Source of the DNA: an uncultured Dyadobacter sp.
Lineage (GTDB): Bacteria; Bacteroidota; Bacteroidia; Cytophagales; Spirosomataceae
Reading direction: 5' to 3'
Assembly: GCA_946481035.1 (NCBI GenBank)
Contig: CAMLNK010000262.1
Span: forward strand, 1-6,226
Length of the DNA stretch: 6,226 nt
Part shown: in pieces, positions 1 through 6,226 of the stretch
How the letters are laid out: each line of letters starts with the position of its first letter
Numbering within the stretch: position 1 is the first letter of the stretch
Notes under the pieces: generated by a model
What the model was told of the DNA's origin: nothing
Database searches by the model: none
The model's input: the letters and a program-made list of their open reading frames with translations, nothing else
Translations under genes and position numbers: made by a program

Positions 1-552
1 AGCTTTTCCAAAACCCCTTATAATTTCACCAGTAACGGCATTCACCGCATACAAACTCGATCCTACCGTGTATAATATACGTTTATCATCGCCATTCTCC
101 CAATACACCACGCCCCGGTTCGAATTGAGCCTATCGTCCTTCATCGGTTCGAATTTCCAGATCTGTTCGCCGGTACCGGCTCGCAATGCAAAAAGTTTCA
201 GCTCGGGCGTCGTCCCGTAAAGCACACCATTCACGACAATCGGCTGACATTGAATGGCCCGGTTACGCTGCCGGCCGGGATTGGCTGGATCGGGCTTTTC
301 GGAGGCGTCGTACATCCAGGCCACCTGCAAATTCCGAACGTTACCGATATTGATCTGGTCCAGCGGCGAATAGCGGTTCCCGGCTTTGTTACCACCGTAA
401 TTCGGCCAGTCCGAGTCGGGAGCCGCCGCTCCGGGAGCGGGCGTTTGACCGGAAAAACCGCTACCCAGCATCATCGCGACGCACAATGTACCCACCGACA
501 AGCCAATGCCCTTTTTCCAAAGCGCCGACCGCAAATACTGCTCGCTTCCCAT
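1..552 (-). CDS. PQQ-dependent sugar dehydrogenase, glucose dehydrogenase type (partial, N-terminal 184 codons)
   Basis: The reading frame starts at ATG 550-552 and is still open at base 1, so the C-terminal part is outside the window. Quinoproteins of this type use pyrroloquinoline quinone to oxidise aldoses or alcohols outside the cytoplasm and deliver electrons to ubiquinone or a cytochrome. A hydrophobic stretch at about residues 16-35 after a Lys-Lys pair (13-14) looks like a signal peptide or membrane anchor. It is followed by a Pro/Ala-rich linker (37-45). The propeller then begins with DWPNYGGNKAGNRYSPLDQI (48-67), the classic first motif of E. coli Gcd-like enzymes. Further family signatures are QPIVVNGVLYGTTP (103-116), an A-x-x-x-G-T-G-E-x-I-W blade motif (122-132) and RGVVYW (146-151). 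It follows the cytochrome gene by 29 bases, so it is probably co-transcribed with it. No clear Shine-Dalgarno precedes the start. Substrate, cofactor-site residues and any fused cytochrome domain cannot be judged from this fragment. Confidence 0.88.
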   Translation of the reverse strand, partial: MGSEQYLRSALWKKGIGLSVGTLCVAMMLGSGFSGQTPAPGAAAPDSDWPNYGGNKAGNRYSPLDQINIGNVRNLQVAWMYDASEKPDPANPGRQRNRAIQCQPIVVNGVLYGTTPELKLFALRAGTGEQIWKFEPMKDDRLNSNRGVVYWENGDDKRILYTVGSSLYAVNAVTGEIIRGFGKA

Positions 553-581
553 CAATTTCAGAGTTTCGGTTATAGTTTCAG

Positions 582-2813
582 TTACTGGATCGACAGCTCG
601 TCCAGCGTATAGGCCTTGTCGCGTGAGACGGTTTGTTCGCGGATCGTTTTCACGTCGGCCGGGCGTACGGGCGGCGAGTTGGTAAACTCATGCCGCACAT
701 AACTGAGCACGGAAGCGATCCATTCATCGTCATTATCCTTCATCGAAGGCATTTCTGTCGGGTAGCTATTGCCCTCGATCGGTCCCGAGAGGCCGTGGAG
801 CAGGATTCTTACCGATGCCTGCGTATTGTTGCGGTTCAACCGTCGCGAACCGGCCAGCGGAGGCGCGGTTTTACTCATTAGGCCTTTCCCGTCGGCACCG
901 TGGCAAGTCGCGCAGAGCGATTTGTAAATCACCGAACCATTCATCACCAATGCCCGATCTGGTGCATCGAGTCGCCCGAGTTTCATTCCGAACTTTTTGG
1001 CATCCTCATTCTTTTCCACGCTCCGCTGTGCGCGGGCGAGTACTTCGGCGCCGTTTGCATTCCTAACGATTTCACCGGCCAATGCCTTCGCTTTCGGCGA
1101 CTCGCTGTATGCCAGTGAGAATATCAGCTGCATGCGCACGTCCGCTACCGGGTCAGATTTCAATGCTGCCAGCGTTTCTACCATCGCGTCATTCTTTTTC
1201 AAATAAGGCTCCGTCATGCGAATAGCCGCTTTACGGATTTCGAAGTCATTGTCCTTTAATGCGTGCGCAATGCTGTTTTGATCCAGCGCATTCAGCCCTT
1301 CGAGCGTCCACAATGCATGCAGCCGCGCGAGTGCAGACGGTGATTTGATCGCCGCATTACTTTCGCCCGCCGCAATCGCTTTCAGCAACGGTACCACCGA
1401 CTGATCGTTGCGTACCACCAGTTCCTTCTGTGCATTGTCGCGCCACCAGCCGTTTGGGTGGCCCAGGTAACCTACCAGTTTTTGCGAGGTTTCGTCCAGC
1501 ATTTTAGGCTTCGGCCCCGGCATCATACCGTCGTGCACGAGGCGATAAATGCGGCCATGCTGAATGTTTTTGTCCAAACCCAACCGCTTGATCTGCGGGC
1601 GCAGGTAGCTTTTCGGGCCTGTCCAGTTACCCTCCTGAATGATCCCGCGGTTCATATCCACAATGTAAAGGCAACCGTCGGGCCCGGTGTACATATTCAC
1701 CGCGCGGAAGTTCATATCCGTGGAAGCAATGAACTCTTCCTTCTGATAAGCATTTTCGAGCGTGATTTTGCCGTTCTTGTTAATCACTTTCGCACGACGA
1801 ATGAGCCTTCCAACCGGCTCGCTGATCAGCAAATCGCCTTGCAGATCCGCAGGAAGCTTATCACCGCGGAATATCACCTGACCGCAACTGGCCGTGAAAT
1901 GGTTCAGCGTCGTATCGGGGCGCAGGCGTTTCAAACCACCTTCTACGTCAGGCGTTTTAATAATCGGCCAAACTTCGTTGAATTCCTCCTTGTATTGATC
2001 CGCAAACTCCATTCTTCCGTAAATCGGGTTGATCTGGAAGCCCAATGCGGGTGTTTCGCCGCCAGCCGACGAGAAGTACAAACGGCCGTAGTTGTCGTGG
2101 GTAAGCCCCCACTGCCCGCTCGACCCGCTGGGAATGGAATCCGGTTTTAGAATACCATTGGCATACCGGAAACGCACCGCGTCCACGGCCATATAAATCC
2201 AGTTATCGACGTTCCAATCAAGGCCGCTGCGCTGGTGTTCGAGGTTGCCGGGAGCTTTCTTGTCGGGCGTATAAACCGGGCGCTTTTCGTCGGCAACACC
2301 GTCTTTGTTGTTGTCTTTATAGCTGTAAACATTATAGGTATCAGTCTCATTGACAAGCAGTTCACCTCCTACACAAAGCAACATTCTAGGCAAAAGCATT
2401 TTATCGATAAACACCGAGCTTTTATCCATTTTACCATCATTATCGGTATCTTCCAGCAGCTTCACCCGGCTGGTGGGCGCGTGCTCGTCCGTACCTTCCA
2501 CGTCCTGCATATATGTATTGAGCTCGGCCACGTACATGCGTGCATTGCCATCCCAGGCAATCGCCACCGGTTCGTGGATCATCGGCTCGCTGGCCACCAG
2601 TTCGAGGTGGTAGCCTTTGGGTAATTTGAATGTTTTAATGCTTTGCTCAGGCGTGAGGTGCGCGGGCGAAGGGTTATCGGTGAATGCCGGAATGGCGCTC
2701 ACGGACGCATCCGTAGTACGCAGCATTTCGGTTTTTGAGCCATTTTGCTTCGACACCTGGCAGGTAACCAGCGTAGCAGCCAGCAAGCCGGCAAGCCAAA
2801 TCTTCTTATTCAT
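582..2813 (-). CDS. PVC-type haem-binding CxxCH protein: DUF7133-like beta-propeller + HEAT-like repeats + cytochrome c
   Basis: This 743-residue protein is probably an exported sugar dehydrogenase-like or electron-transfer protein. A signal sequence (1-18) ends in L-V-T-C. Cys18 could be a lipoprotein site, although Thr just before the Cys is not canonical. The propeller spans about 60-428, starting with the family motif FKLPKGYHLELVASEP (62-77). It carries two Asp-rich loops resembling calcium sites, DTDNDGKMD (122-130) and DNNKDGVADE (167-176). HGRIYRL (419-425) closes it. A helical HEAT-like region (about 440-605) opens with GHPNGWWRDNAQ (451-462), typical of the family. The C-terminal cytochrome c domain (about 620-712) has the haem site CATCH (634-638), and Met688 or Met691 are candidate axial ligands. 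The gene sits 26 bases after the GH95 gene and 29 before the quinoprotein gene, so an operon is likely. The redox substrate is unknown, and it might only carry electrons for its neighbour. Domain identity is from remembered family motifs; function is inferred. Confidence 0.9.
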   Translation of the reverse strand: MNKKIWLAGLLAATLVTCQVSKQNGSKTEMLRTTDASVSAIPAFTDNPSPAHLTPEQSIKTFKLPKGYHLELVASEPMIHEPVAIAWDGNARMYVAELNTYMQDVEGTDEHAPTSRVKLLEDTDNDGKMDKSSVFIDKMLLPRMLLCVGGELLVNETDTYNVYSYKDNNKDGVADEKRPVYTPDKKAPGNLEHQRSGLDWNVDNWIYMAVDAVRFRYANGILKPDSIPSGSSGQWGLTHDNYGRLYFSSAGGETPALGFQINPIYGRMEFADQYKEEFNEVWPIIKTPDVEGGLKRLRPDTTLNHFTASCGQVIFRGDKLPADLQGDLLISEPVGRLIRRAKVINKNGKITLENAYQKEEFIASTDMNFRAVNMYTGPDGCLYIVDMNRGIIQEGNWTGPKSYLRPQIKRLGLDKNIQHGRIYRLVHDGMMPGPKPKMLDETSQKLVGYLGHPNGWWRDNAQKELVVRNDQSVVPLLKAIAAGESNAAIKSPSALARLHALWTLEGLNALDQNSIAHALKDNDFEIRKAAIRMTEPYLKKNDAMVETLAALKSDPVADVRMQLIFSLAYSESPKAKALAGEIVRNANGAEVLARAQRSVEKNEDAKKFGMKLGRLDAPDRALVMNGSVIYKSLCATCHGADGKGLMSKTAPPLAGSRRLNRNNTQASVRILLHGLSGPIEGNSYPTEMPSMKDNDDEWIASVLSYVRHEFTNSPPVRPADVKTIREQTVSRDKAYTLDELSIQ

Positions 2814-2839
2814 GGTGATGGGGTTTGTAAGGGTTAGGT

Positions 2840-5353
2840 TTAGCGGGTAAATGTGTAAGTCTTTCCTTTCTCGGTTTTGAAATCGTACAAGGCCGTTTCC
2901 GGCAGTTTCGAAGGAGCTATTTTAGCGGCTTGGGAAACGATCGGCTTTGGAATATCCAGCGTTTGGTAAAATGCATTGCTGTTCCGGCTGCCGTCGGCGG
3001 CGAGTGCCAGCATGTTGCCTTTCAGTGCATTGGGTAACCTCAACCGGCAATTTCCGCCGAGATTGGACTTGATCACCAGTTTTGAAACTTTTCCATCCTT
3101 CCATTCCAATGTCACGATCTCAAAACCGCCGCGTGCCCGCAAGCCGCTGATCGACCCGTTTTTCCAGCTGTCGGGCATGGCCGGGAGTAAATGAATGGCT
3201 CCATCGTGGCTTTGCATGAGCATTTCGGCGATGCCTGCGGTGCAGCCGAAGTTACCGTCGATCTGGAATGGCGGGTGGGCATCGAAAAGATTGGTGTAGG
3301 TTCCGCCGCCACCCTTCTTTCCCGGGGCATTGACAGGCGAAAGCTGATCGGTAATGAGCTTGTAAGCACGGTTTCCGTCGAGCAGGCGGGCCCACCAGTT
3401 CACCTTCCAGCCCATCGACCAGCCGGTAGAAACATCGCCGCGGTGTTCGAGCGAAGTCCGGGCCGCGCTGAAAAGCTCCGGCGTGCGGTAGGCCGAAAGC
3501 TGATGTGACGGGTACAAGCCATATAAATGCGAAATATGGCGATGCTTGTCTTCCGGGCTATCCAGGTCTTCGAGCCATTCCTGCAACTGCCCGAACTTCC
3601 CGACCTGCATCGGGGGCAATTGCGCGCGTTTGGTTTTCAATGTATTTACAAAATCCGCATCCGTCCCCAATGCCTCTGCGGCGCGGATGGTGGCTGTAAA
3701 AATGTCGTACACGATCTGATTATCCATCGTGTTCCCAGCCCCGATCGTCGTTTTCGGACGGATCGCCGGTGCATTCTCCGGCGACATACCCGGTACTACT
3801 ACCAGCCATTGATGCGTGGGCTCGGGGACCAGAAAATCGACAAAGAACTGCGCGGAGCCCTTCAAAGCCGGATACACCGATTTCAGGTATTCCTTATCGC
3901 CCGAATAGCAATATTTTTCCCACAAATGCGTGCTCAGCCACGCACCGCCCATCGGCCACATGGCGTAGAAAATCGGGTCTACCGGGCCGGTAATGCGCCA
4001 CAAATCGGTGTTATGGTGGGCCAGCCAGCCCTTTGCACCGTACATGACACGTGCCGTTTCCTGCCCCGTCACCGACAGCTCCTTCACCATTTGTACCAAT
4101 GGCTCATGCAGTTCCGTCAGGTTGGTCACCTCGGCGGGCCAGTAATTCATTTCGGTATTAATGTTGATGGTATATTTGCTGCCCCACGGCGGACTCATTT
4201 GCTGGTTCCAGATGCCCTGCAAATTGGCCGGCTGGCCCACAGGCATCCCGTTGCCACCCGGCTGCGAAGATGATATCAGCAGATACCGCCCGAACTGAAA
4301 ATACAGCGCTACCAGTTGCGGATCGTATCCCGACGCGAACTTTACAATACGCTCATCGGTAGGCCATTTCGCCGCCTCCGACGTTCCCAAATCGAGTTTT
4401 ACACGGTTGAAATAATGCTGGTAAGCTGCGATGTGGCTTTTGAGAACGCTCGCAAACGGCTTGGCCGCTGCTTTGCCCAGATATTGATCCGCTTTGGCCC
4501 GCGGATCGGCCGTCAGCGTTTTGTAATCCACAAAATTGGTGGCAATGGAAATGTAAATCGTAGCCGCATTCGCCTTGCTAACCGTCAGCGAAGTATCCCC
4601 CGCGCTCAACTGCCCGCCCTCGGGCGCCACCAGCACATGCGCACGAAACGCTACCTGTCCCTTAATTCCCTCCTTATCCCCGCTGGTTCCTGCAAAAGTC
4701 ATCCTTCCTCCATTCTCAATCCTCCGTTCTCCCTTCTGAGGACTATTCAGGAATGAAGTGAATGTCAGCTTCCCCGGCTTATCGGCCGTGAGGCGGATCG
4801 CGATGACCTGGTCGGGCACGGAGGCGATCACCTGCCGCGTATATTTCACACCGTCGACCGTGTAGGAAGTAGTGGTAACCGCTTGCTCAATGTCCAGTTC
4901 ACGGTAGTAATCCGTAAATTTTTCATGGCCGGGGAAATCGATATTAAGGTTACCGACGGGCTGGTACATCATCCCGTTCGTCGTTTTCGACTCGATTTTC
5001 TCGGCGGCGAGTTTAGCTGCTTCGTCATTTTTTCCTGCGAAAATCAGCTTGCGCACCTCGGGCAATGCGGCGAGGGCATTGGGGTTGTCGTTCCGGTTGG
5101 GGCCACCTGCCCATACCGTCGATTCGTTGAGTTTGAGGACCTCTCTTTCGGGATTACCATACACCATTGCACCCAGCCGTCCATTCCCGACCGGCAATGC
5201 GTCGGTCCAGGTATTTCCGGCTGGTTTTTTATACCAGAGCTTCAATGCACCCGGCGTGGCGACGCCCGGCGCCTGTGCAAAAGATTGATTGGTAAAAACA
5301 AAAAGGGTCAGGCTTAGGAATAGGTGTCTCATGCAAAATTTGTTCTTGTCCAT
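2840..5353 (-). CDS. Glycoside hydrolase family 95 protein (alpha-L-fucosidase / alpha-L-galactosidase), secreted
   Basis: This 837-residue exported enzyme hydrolyses terminal alpha-L-fucose, or in some members alpha-L-galactose, with inversion. A signal peptide ends near S-F-A|Q-A (24-28). Met1 (5351-5353) and Met8 (5330-5332) are both possible starts. Neither has a clear Shine-Dalgarno, and Met8 gives a more compact signal peptide. The N-terminal beta-sandwich (about 37-280) opens with [20 protein letters not shown] (39-58), a GH95 hallmark, followed by [11 protein letters not shown] (75-85). The (alpha/alpha)6 barrel (about 300-690) holds [12 protein letters not shown] (397-408), whose Asn397 and Asn399 correspond to Asn421/Asn423 of Bifidobacterium AfcA. 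Glu526 in GMSPEN is the likely general acid, and Asp699 in FQIDGNFG matches AfcA Asp766. [12 protein letters not shown] (604-615) is also characteristic. A C-terminal beta-sandwich ends the protein. Length and catalytic residues look complete. It is the first gene of the left operon, with a 198-base gap upstream. The family assignment is firm, the exact substrate is not. Confidence 0.95.
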   Translation of the reverse strand: MDKNKFCMRHLFLSLTLFVFTNQSFAQAPGVATPGALKLWYKKPAGNTWTDALPVGNGRLGAMVYGNPEREVLKLNESTVWAGGPNRNDNPNALAALPEVRKLIFAGKNDEAAKLAAEKIESKTTNGMMYQPVGNLNIDFPGHEKFTDYYRELDIEQAVTTTSYTVDGVKYTRQVIASVPDQVIAIRLTADKPGKLTFTSFLNSPQKGERRIENGGRMTFAGTSGDKEGIKGQVAFRAHVLVAPEGGQLSAGDTSLTVSKANAATIYISIATNFVDYKTLTADPRAKADQYLGKAAAKPFASVLKSHIAAYQHYFNRVKLDLGTSEAAKWPTDERIVKFASGYDPQLVALYFQFGRYLLISSSQPGGNGMPVGQPANLQGIWNQQMSPPWGSKYTININTEMNYWPAEVTNLTELHEPLVQMVKELSVTGQETARVMYGAKGWLAHHNTDLWRITGPVDPIFYAMWPMGGAWLSTHLWEKYCYSGDKEYLKSVYPALKGSAQFFVDFLVPEPTHQWLVVVPGMSPENAPAIRPKTTIGAGNTMDNQIVYDIFTATIRAAEALGTDADFVNTLKTKRAQLPPMQVGKFGQLQEWLEDLDSPEDKHRHISHLYGLYPSHQLSAYRTPELFSAARTSLEHRGDVSTGWSMGWKVNWWARLLDGNRAYKLITDQLSPVNAPGKKGGGGTYTNLFDAHPPFQIDGNFGCTAGIAEMLMQSHDGAIHLLPAMPDSWKNGSISGLRARGGFEIVTLEWKDGKVSKLVIKSNLGGNCRLRLPNALKGNMLALAADGSRNSNAFYQTLDIPKPIVSQAAKIAPSKLPETALYDFKTEKGKTYTFTR

Positions 5354-5407
5354 TGCGTTAAGAGGACAAAAACGGGGATTTTTAATGCTTTGGGGTTGTT
5401 AAAGTTT

Positions 5408-5512
5408 GATTAACCCGGAATGTCTGTGGCGCCTATGCAGCATAGGTAGCTTCTGGTTATCCCGGCAAAACGAAGGGCAAATTAACCGCGCGGGATTAAC
5501 AGGGGGATTAAT
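5408..5512. repeat. Cluster of GATTAA-type short repeats in the gap upstream of the GH95 gene
   Basis: On the plus strand, gattaac occurs at 5408-5414 and 5494-5500, gattaat at 5506-5512, and the one-base variant aattaac at 5480-5486. The last three start 14 and 12 bases apart. The self-complementary core ccgcgcgg (5486-5493) sits between two TTAA boxes (5482-5485 and 5496-5499), giving an imperfect inverted repeat with a two-base insertion. The copies lie 55-159 bases upstream of the GH95 start, where a regulator could bind. Motifs this short can recur by chance, and no regulator is encoded in the window. The repeats are directly visible; the regulatory role is inferred. Confidence 0.35.
5432..5446. 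promoter_or_regulatory. Perfect 15-base palindrome, candidate operator of the GH95 operon
   Basis: The sequence cctatgcagcatagg is a perfect inverted repeat of seven-base arms around one central base. It lies 79-93 bases upstream of the GH95 start and about 105 bases downstream of the end of the DUF6169-like gene, inside non-coding DNA. The size and symmetry fit a dimeric repressor or activator site. There is no T-run on either side, and a one-base loop is too tight for a stable hairpin, so it is not a terminator. The palindrome is seen directly; the role as operator is inference, and the regulator is unknown. Confidence 0.4.
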
Positions 5513-5551
5513 AAAAGCTTAATGAGGCAGGGAAATTTGAAAAAGGTTGAT

Positions 5552-6055
5552 CTAATCCAATATTTTGCCGGTAACATCAGGATCGGCATTCAAATATGCT
5601 TCACTCACCACTGAAAAAAAGGTGTTATCCACGTGCATTAAAATCGATGTATGCTTGGTTTTCCCTTCGAACACCACATCCTTATCCAGTTTGATCACGC
5701 CGCTATCCCGTTGGAGCAGATACCAGCCATTAAACTTGCGGCGACGACTCATTTGCTTTTTGTCATCGTCATCGCATACAAATGTGAGAATACTATTGCG
5801 GTTCAGTTCAAAATGCGCTTTGATGATTTTTGCCAGCGTATCCATCACACGCGGGTCGCGCCGGCCAGTACAGCTTGACCAAAATCCAAATGTGTAGATT
5901 TCATCGGAAAGTTGCGGAAGCAGTGGAAACCACGAAGAGTCAAGCGCAAAGTAGACTGTAAAATCTACGTCGTGGTCAGTGTCAAAGTGGTAAGTTCCCG
6001 AAGCGGGATTGTGAAAATAGCTATAAGGTCTTAACAAATTTGATCCCACGTGCAT
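5552..6055 (-). CDS. Hypothetical protein, DUF6169-like
   Basis: This 167-residue protein has no signal peptide or membrane segment, so it is probably cytoplasmic. Its pattern resembles the small Bacteroidota family DUF6169, from memory and not from a search. It has an aromatic N-terminal beta-rich part (PYSYFHNPASGTYHFDTDHD, 10-29, then FTVYFALD, 32-39), a central EIYTFGFWS (52-60), a charged helix starting at GRRDPRVMDTL (64-74), and the acidic-then-basic motif CDDDDKKQMSRRRKFNGWY (94-112). The family has no known reaction. The ATG at 6053-6055 is supported by AGGAG four bases upstream. This makes the gene overlap the preceding small gene by 35 bases, so the two are probably translationally coupled. 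The paired small-gene layout recalls toxin-antitoxin or other accessory modules, but no toxin fold is recognised. Base composition is more AT-rich than in the three large genes. Confidence 0.75.
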   Translation of the reverse strand: MHVGSNLLRPYSYFHNPASGTYHFDTDHDVDFTVYFALDSSWFPLLPQLSDEIYTFGFWSSCTGRRDPRVMDTLAKIIKAHFELNRNSILTFVCDDDDKKQMSRRRKFNGWYLLQRDSGVIKLDKDVVFEGKTKHTSILMHVDNTFFSVVSEAYLNADPDVTGKILD

Positions 6056-6203
6056 TCAACTCCTGGATAGTGATTTCACCTCTGAAATAGGCGTTGATCG
6101 ACTCTTTTGTACTTAGAGCCTGACCAACAATGCGCCGAAACTGAACTTTCGTCGCAATTACCTTTTGAGGAATATCCATATCTGTTGACTGTGAGTCTTT
6201 CAT
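6021..6203 (-). CDS. Small hypothetical protein (60 aa), first gene of an overlapping pair
   Basis: The family is not recognised. The start chosen is ATG 6201-6203, which has AAGGA nine bases upstream. An in-frame TTG at 6210-6212 directly abuts that AAGGA with no spacer and is unlikely to be used. The protein is short and soluble-looking. Its N-terminus is polar (MKDSQSTDMD), its middle is basic (about residues 14-26), and it has a helix-loop section with YFRGEITIQELNARGIKF (39-56) before a Lys-Thr-Leu end. There is no signal peptide or membrane segment. Its last 35 bases overlap the DUF6169-like gene in another frame and contain the start of that gene, while the ribosome site lies just upstream within this gene. 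This supports a co-translated pair. The size and position upstream of a larger partner would suit an antitoxin or a small partner protein, but nothing in the sequence proves that. Confidence 0.65.
   Translation of the reverse strand: MKDSQSTDMDIPQKVIATKVQFRRIVGQALSTKESINAYFRGEITIQELNARGIKFVKTL
6060..6064 (-). promoter_or_regulatory. Shine-Dalgarno AGGAG of the DUF6169-like gene, inside the upstream gene
   Basis: The minus strand reads AGGAG, then TTGA, then ATG. The site is formed by the Gln-Glu codons of the 60-residue protein. The four-base spacer is short but usable. A GTG two codons later would have a ten-base spacer and is the alternative start. The site is one of the few clear Shine-Dalgarno sequences in the window and decides the long 35-base overlap. 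Confidence 0.6.
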
Positions 6204-6212
6204 AGTATTCAA

Positions 6213-6217
6213 TCCTT
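6213..6217 (-). promoter_or_regulatory. Shine-Dalgarno AAGGA of the 60-residue gene
   Basis: The minus strand reads AAGGA followed by nine bases and ATG (6201-6203). The TTG directly after the site has no spacer, so this element favours the ATG and shortens the protein by three residues relative to the longest open frame. Confidence 0.55.
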
Positions 6218-6226
6218 ACATTCAAA

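Noticed and set aside
250..612. A 120-codon plus-strand frame at the left end
   Set aside because: It is antisense to the quinoprotein start and the end of the cytochrome gene. The minus-strand partial gene explains this DNA with clear family motifs.
1458..2150. A 230-codon open frame on the plus strand
   Set aside because: It lies wholly antisense to the propeller of the cytochrome protein, whose frame has strong family motifs. The plus-strand translation has no recognisable domain and is a by-product of GC-rich codon usage.
3527..4273. A 248-codon open frame on the plus strand
   Set aside because: It is antisense to the catalytic barrel of the GH95 gene, rich in Arg, His and Pro, and without any recognisable motif, so it is a shadow frame.
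5432..5446. Rho-independent terminator after the DUF6169-like gene
   Set aside because: The palindrome has a one-base centre and no following T-run, and no other stem plus T-run was found in the gap.
5354..5551. Bacteroidota promoter (TTG at -33, TAnnTTTG at -7) for the GH95 operon
   Set aside because: The nearest minus-strand match, TTAATTTG (5478-5485), misses one key base and has no TTG at the right distance, so no promoter is claimed.
1..6226. Classical polysaccharide utilisation locus, CRISPR array, tRNA or insertion sequence
   Set aside because: No SusC/SusD pair, hybrid sensor or sigma/anti-sigma pair is present. No regularly spaced repeats, tRNA-like folds, transposase motifs or terminal inverted repeats were seen.

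Overview
The window looks like part of a Bacteroidota chromosome, most likely a Cytophagales soil or plant-associated genus such as Dyadobacter or a relative. This is inferred from the protein families present, moderate GC, weak or absent Shine-Dalgarno sites in front of the large genes, and a small hypothetical protein resembling a Bacteroidota family. The genus is a guess. All five genes lie on the minus strand, so transcription runs from the right end (6226) to the left end (1).

Right part (about 5552-6226): two small overlapping genes. The first encodes 60 residues and is unrecognised. The second encodes 167 residues and resembles the DUF6169 family. They overlap by 35 bases, and the ribosome binding site of the second lies inside the first. 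This part is visibly more AT-rich than the rest and reads like an accessory two-gene module of unknown function.

Middle (5354-5551): a 198-base non-coding gap that should hold the promoter of the left-hand genes. It contains a perfect 7-1-7 palindrome and a cluster of GATTAA-type repeats. No confident promoter or terminator could be assigned.

Left part (1-5353): three exported proteins separated by 26 and 29 bases, almost certainly one operon. In order of transcription they are a family GH95 alpha-L-fucosidase/alpha-L-galactosidase, a beta-propeller + HEAT-like + cytochrome c protein of the type called 'PVC-type heme-binding CxxCH protein' (DUF7133), and the first 184 codons of a PQQ-dependent sugar dehydrogenase of the glucose dehydrogenase type, cut by the window edge. 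A reasonable reading, which is inference, is that the glycosidase frees a terminal deoxy- or L-sugar outside the cytoplasm. The two propeller proteins would then oxidise a sugar there and pass electrons to the respiratory chain through the haem. No SusC/SusD pair, sugar transporter, fucose catabolic gene or regulator is visible, so this is not a classical polysaccharide utilisation locus within the part shown.
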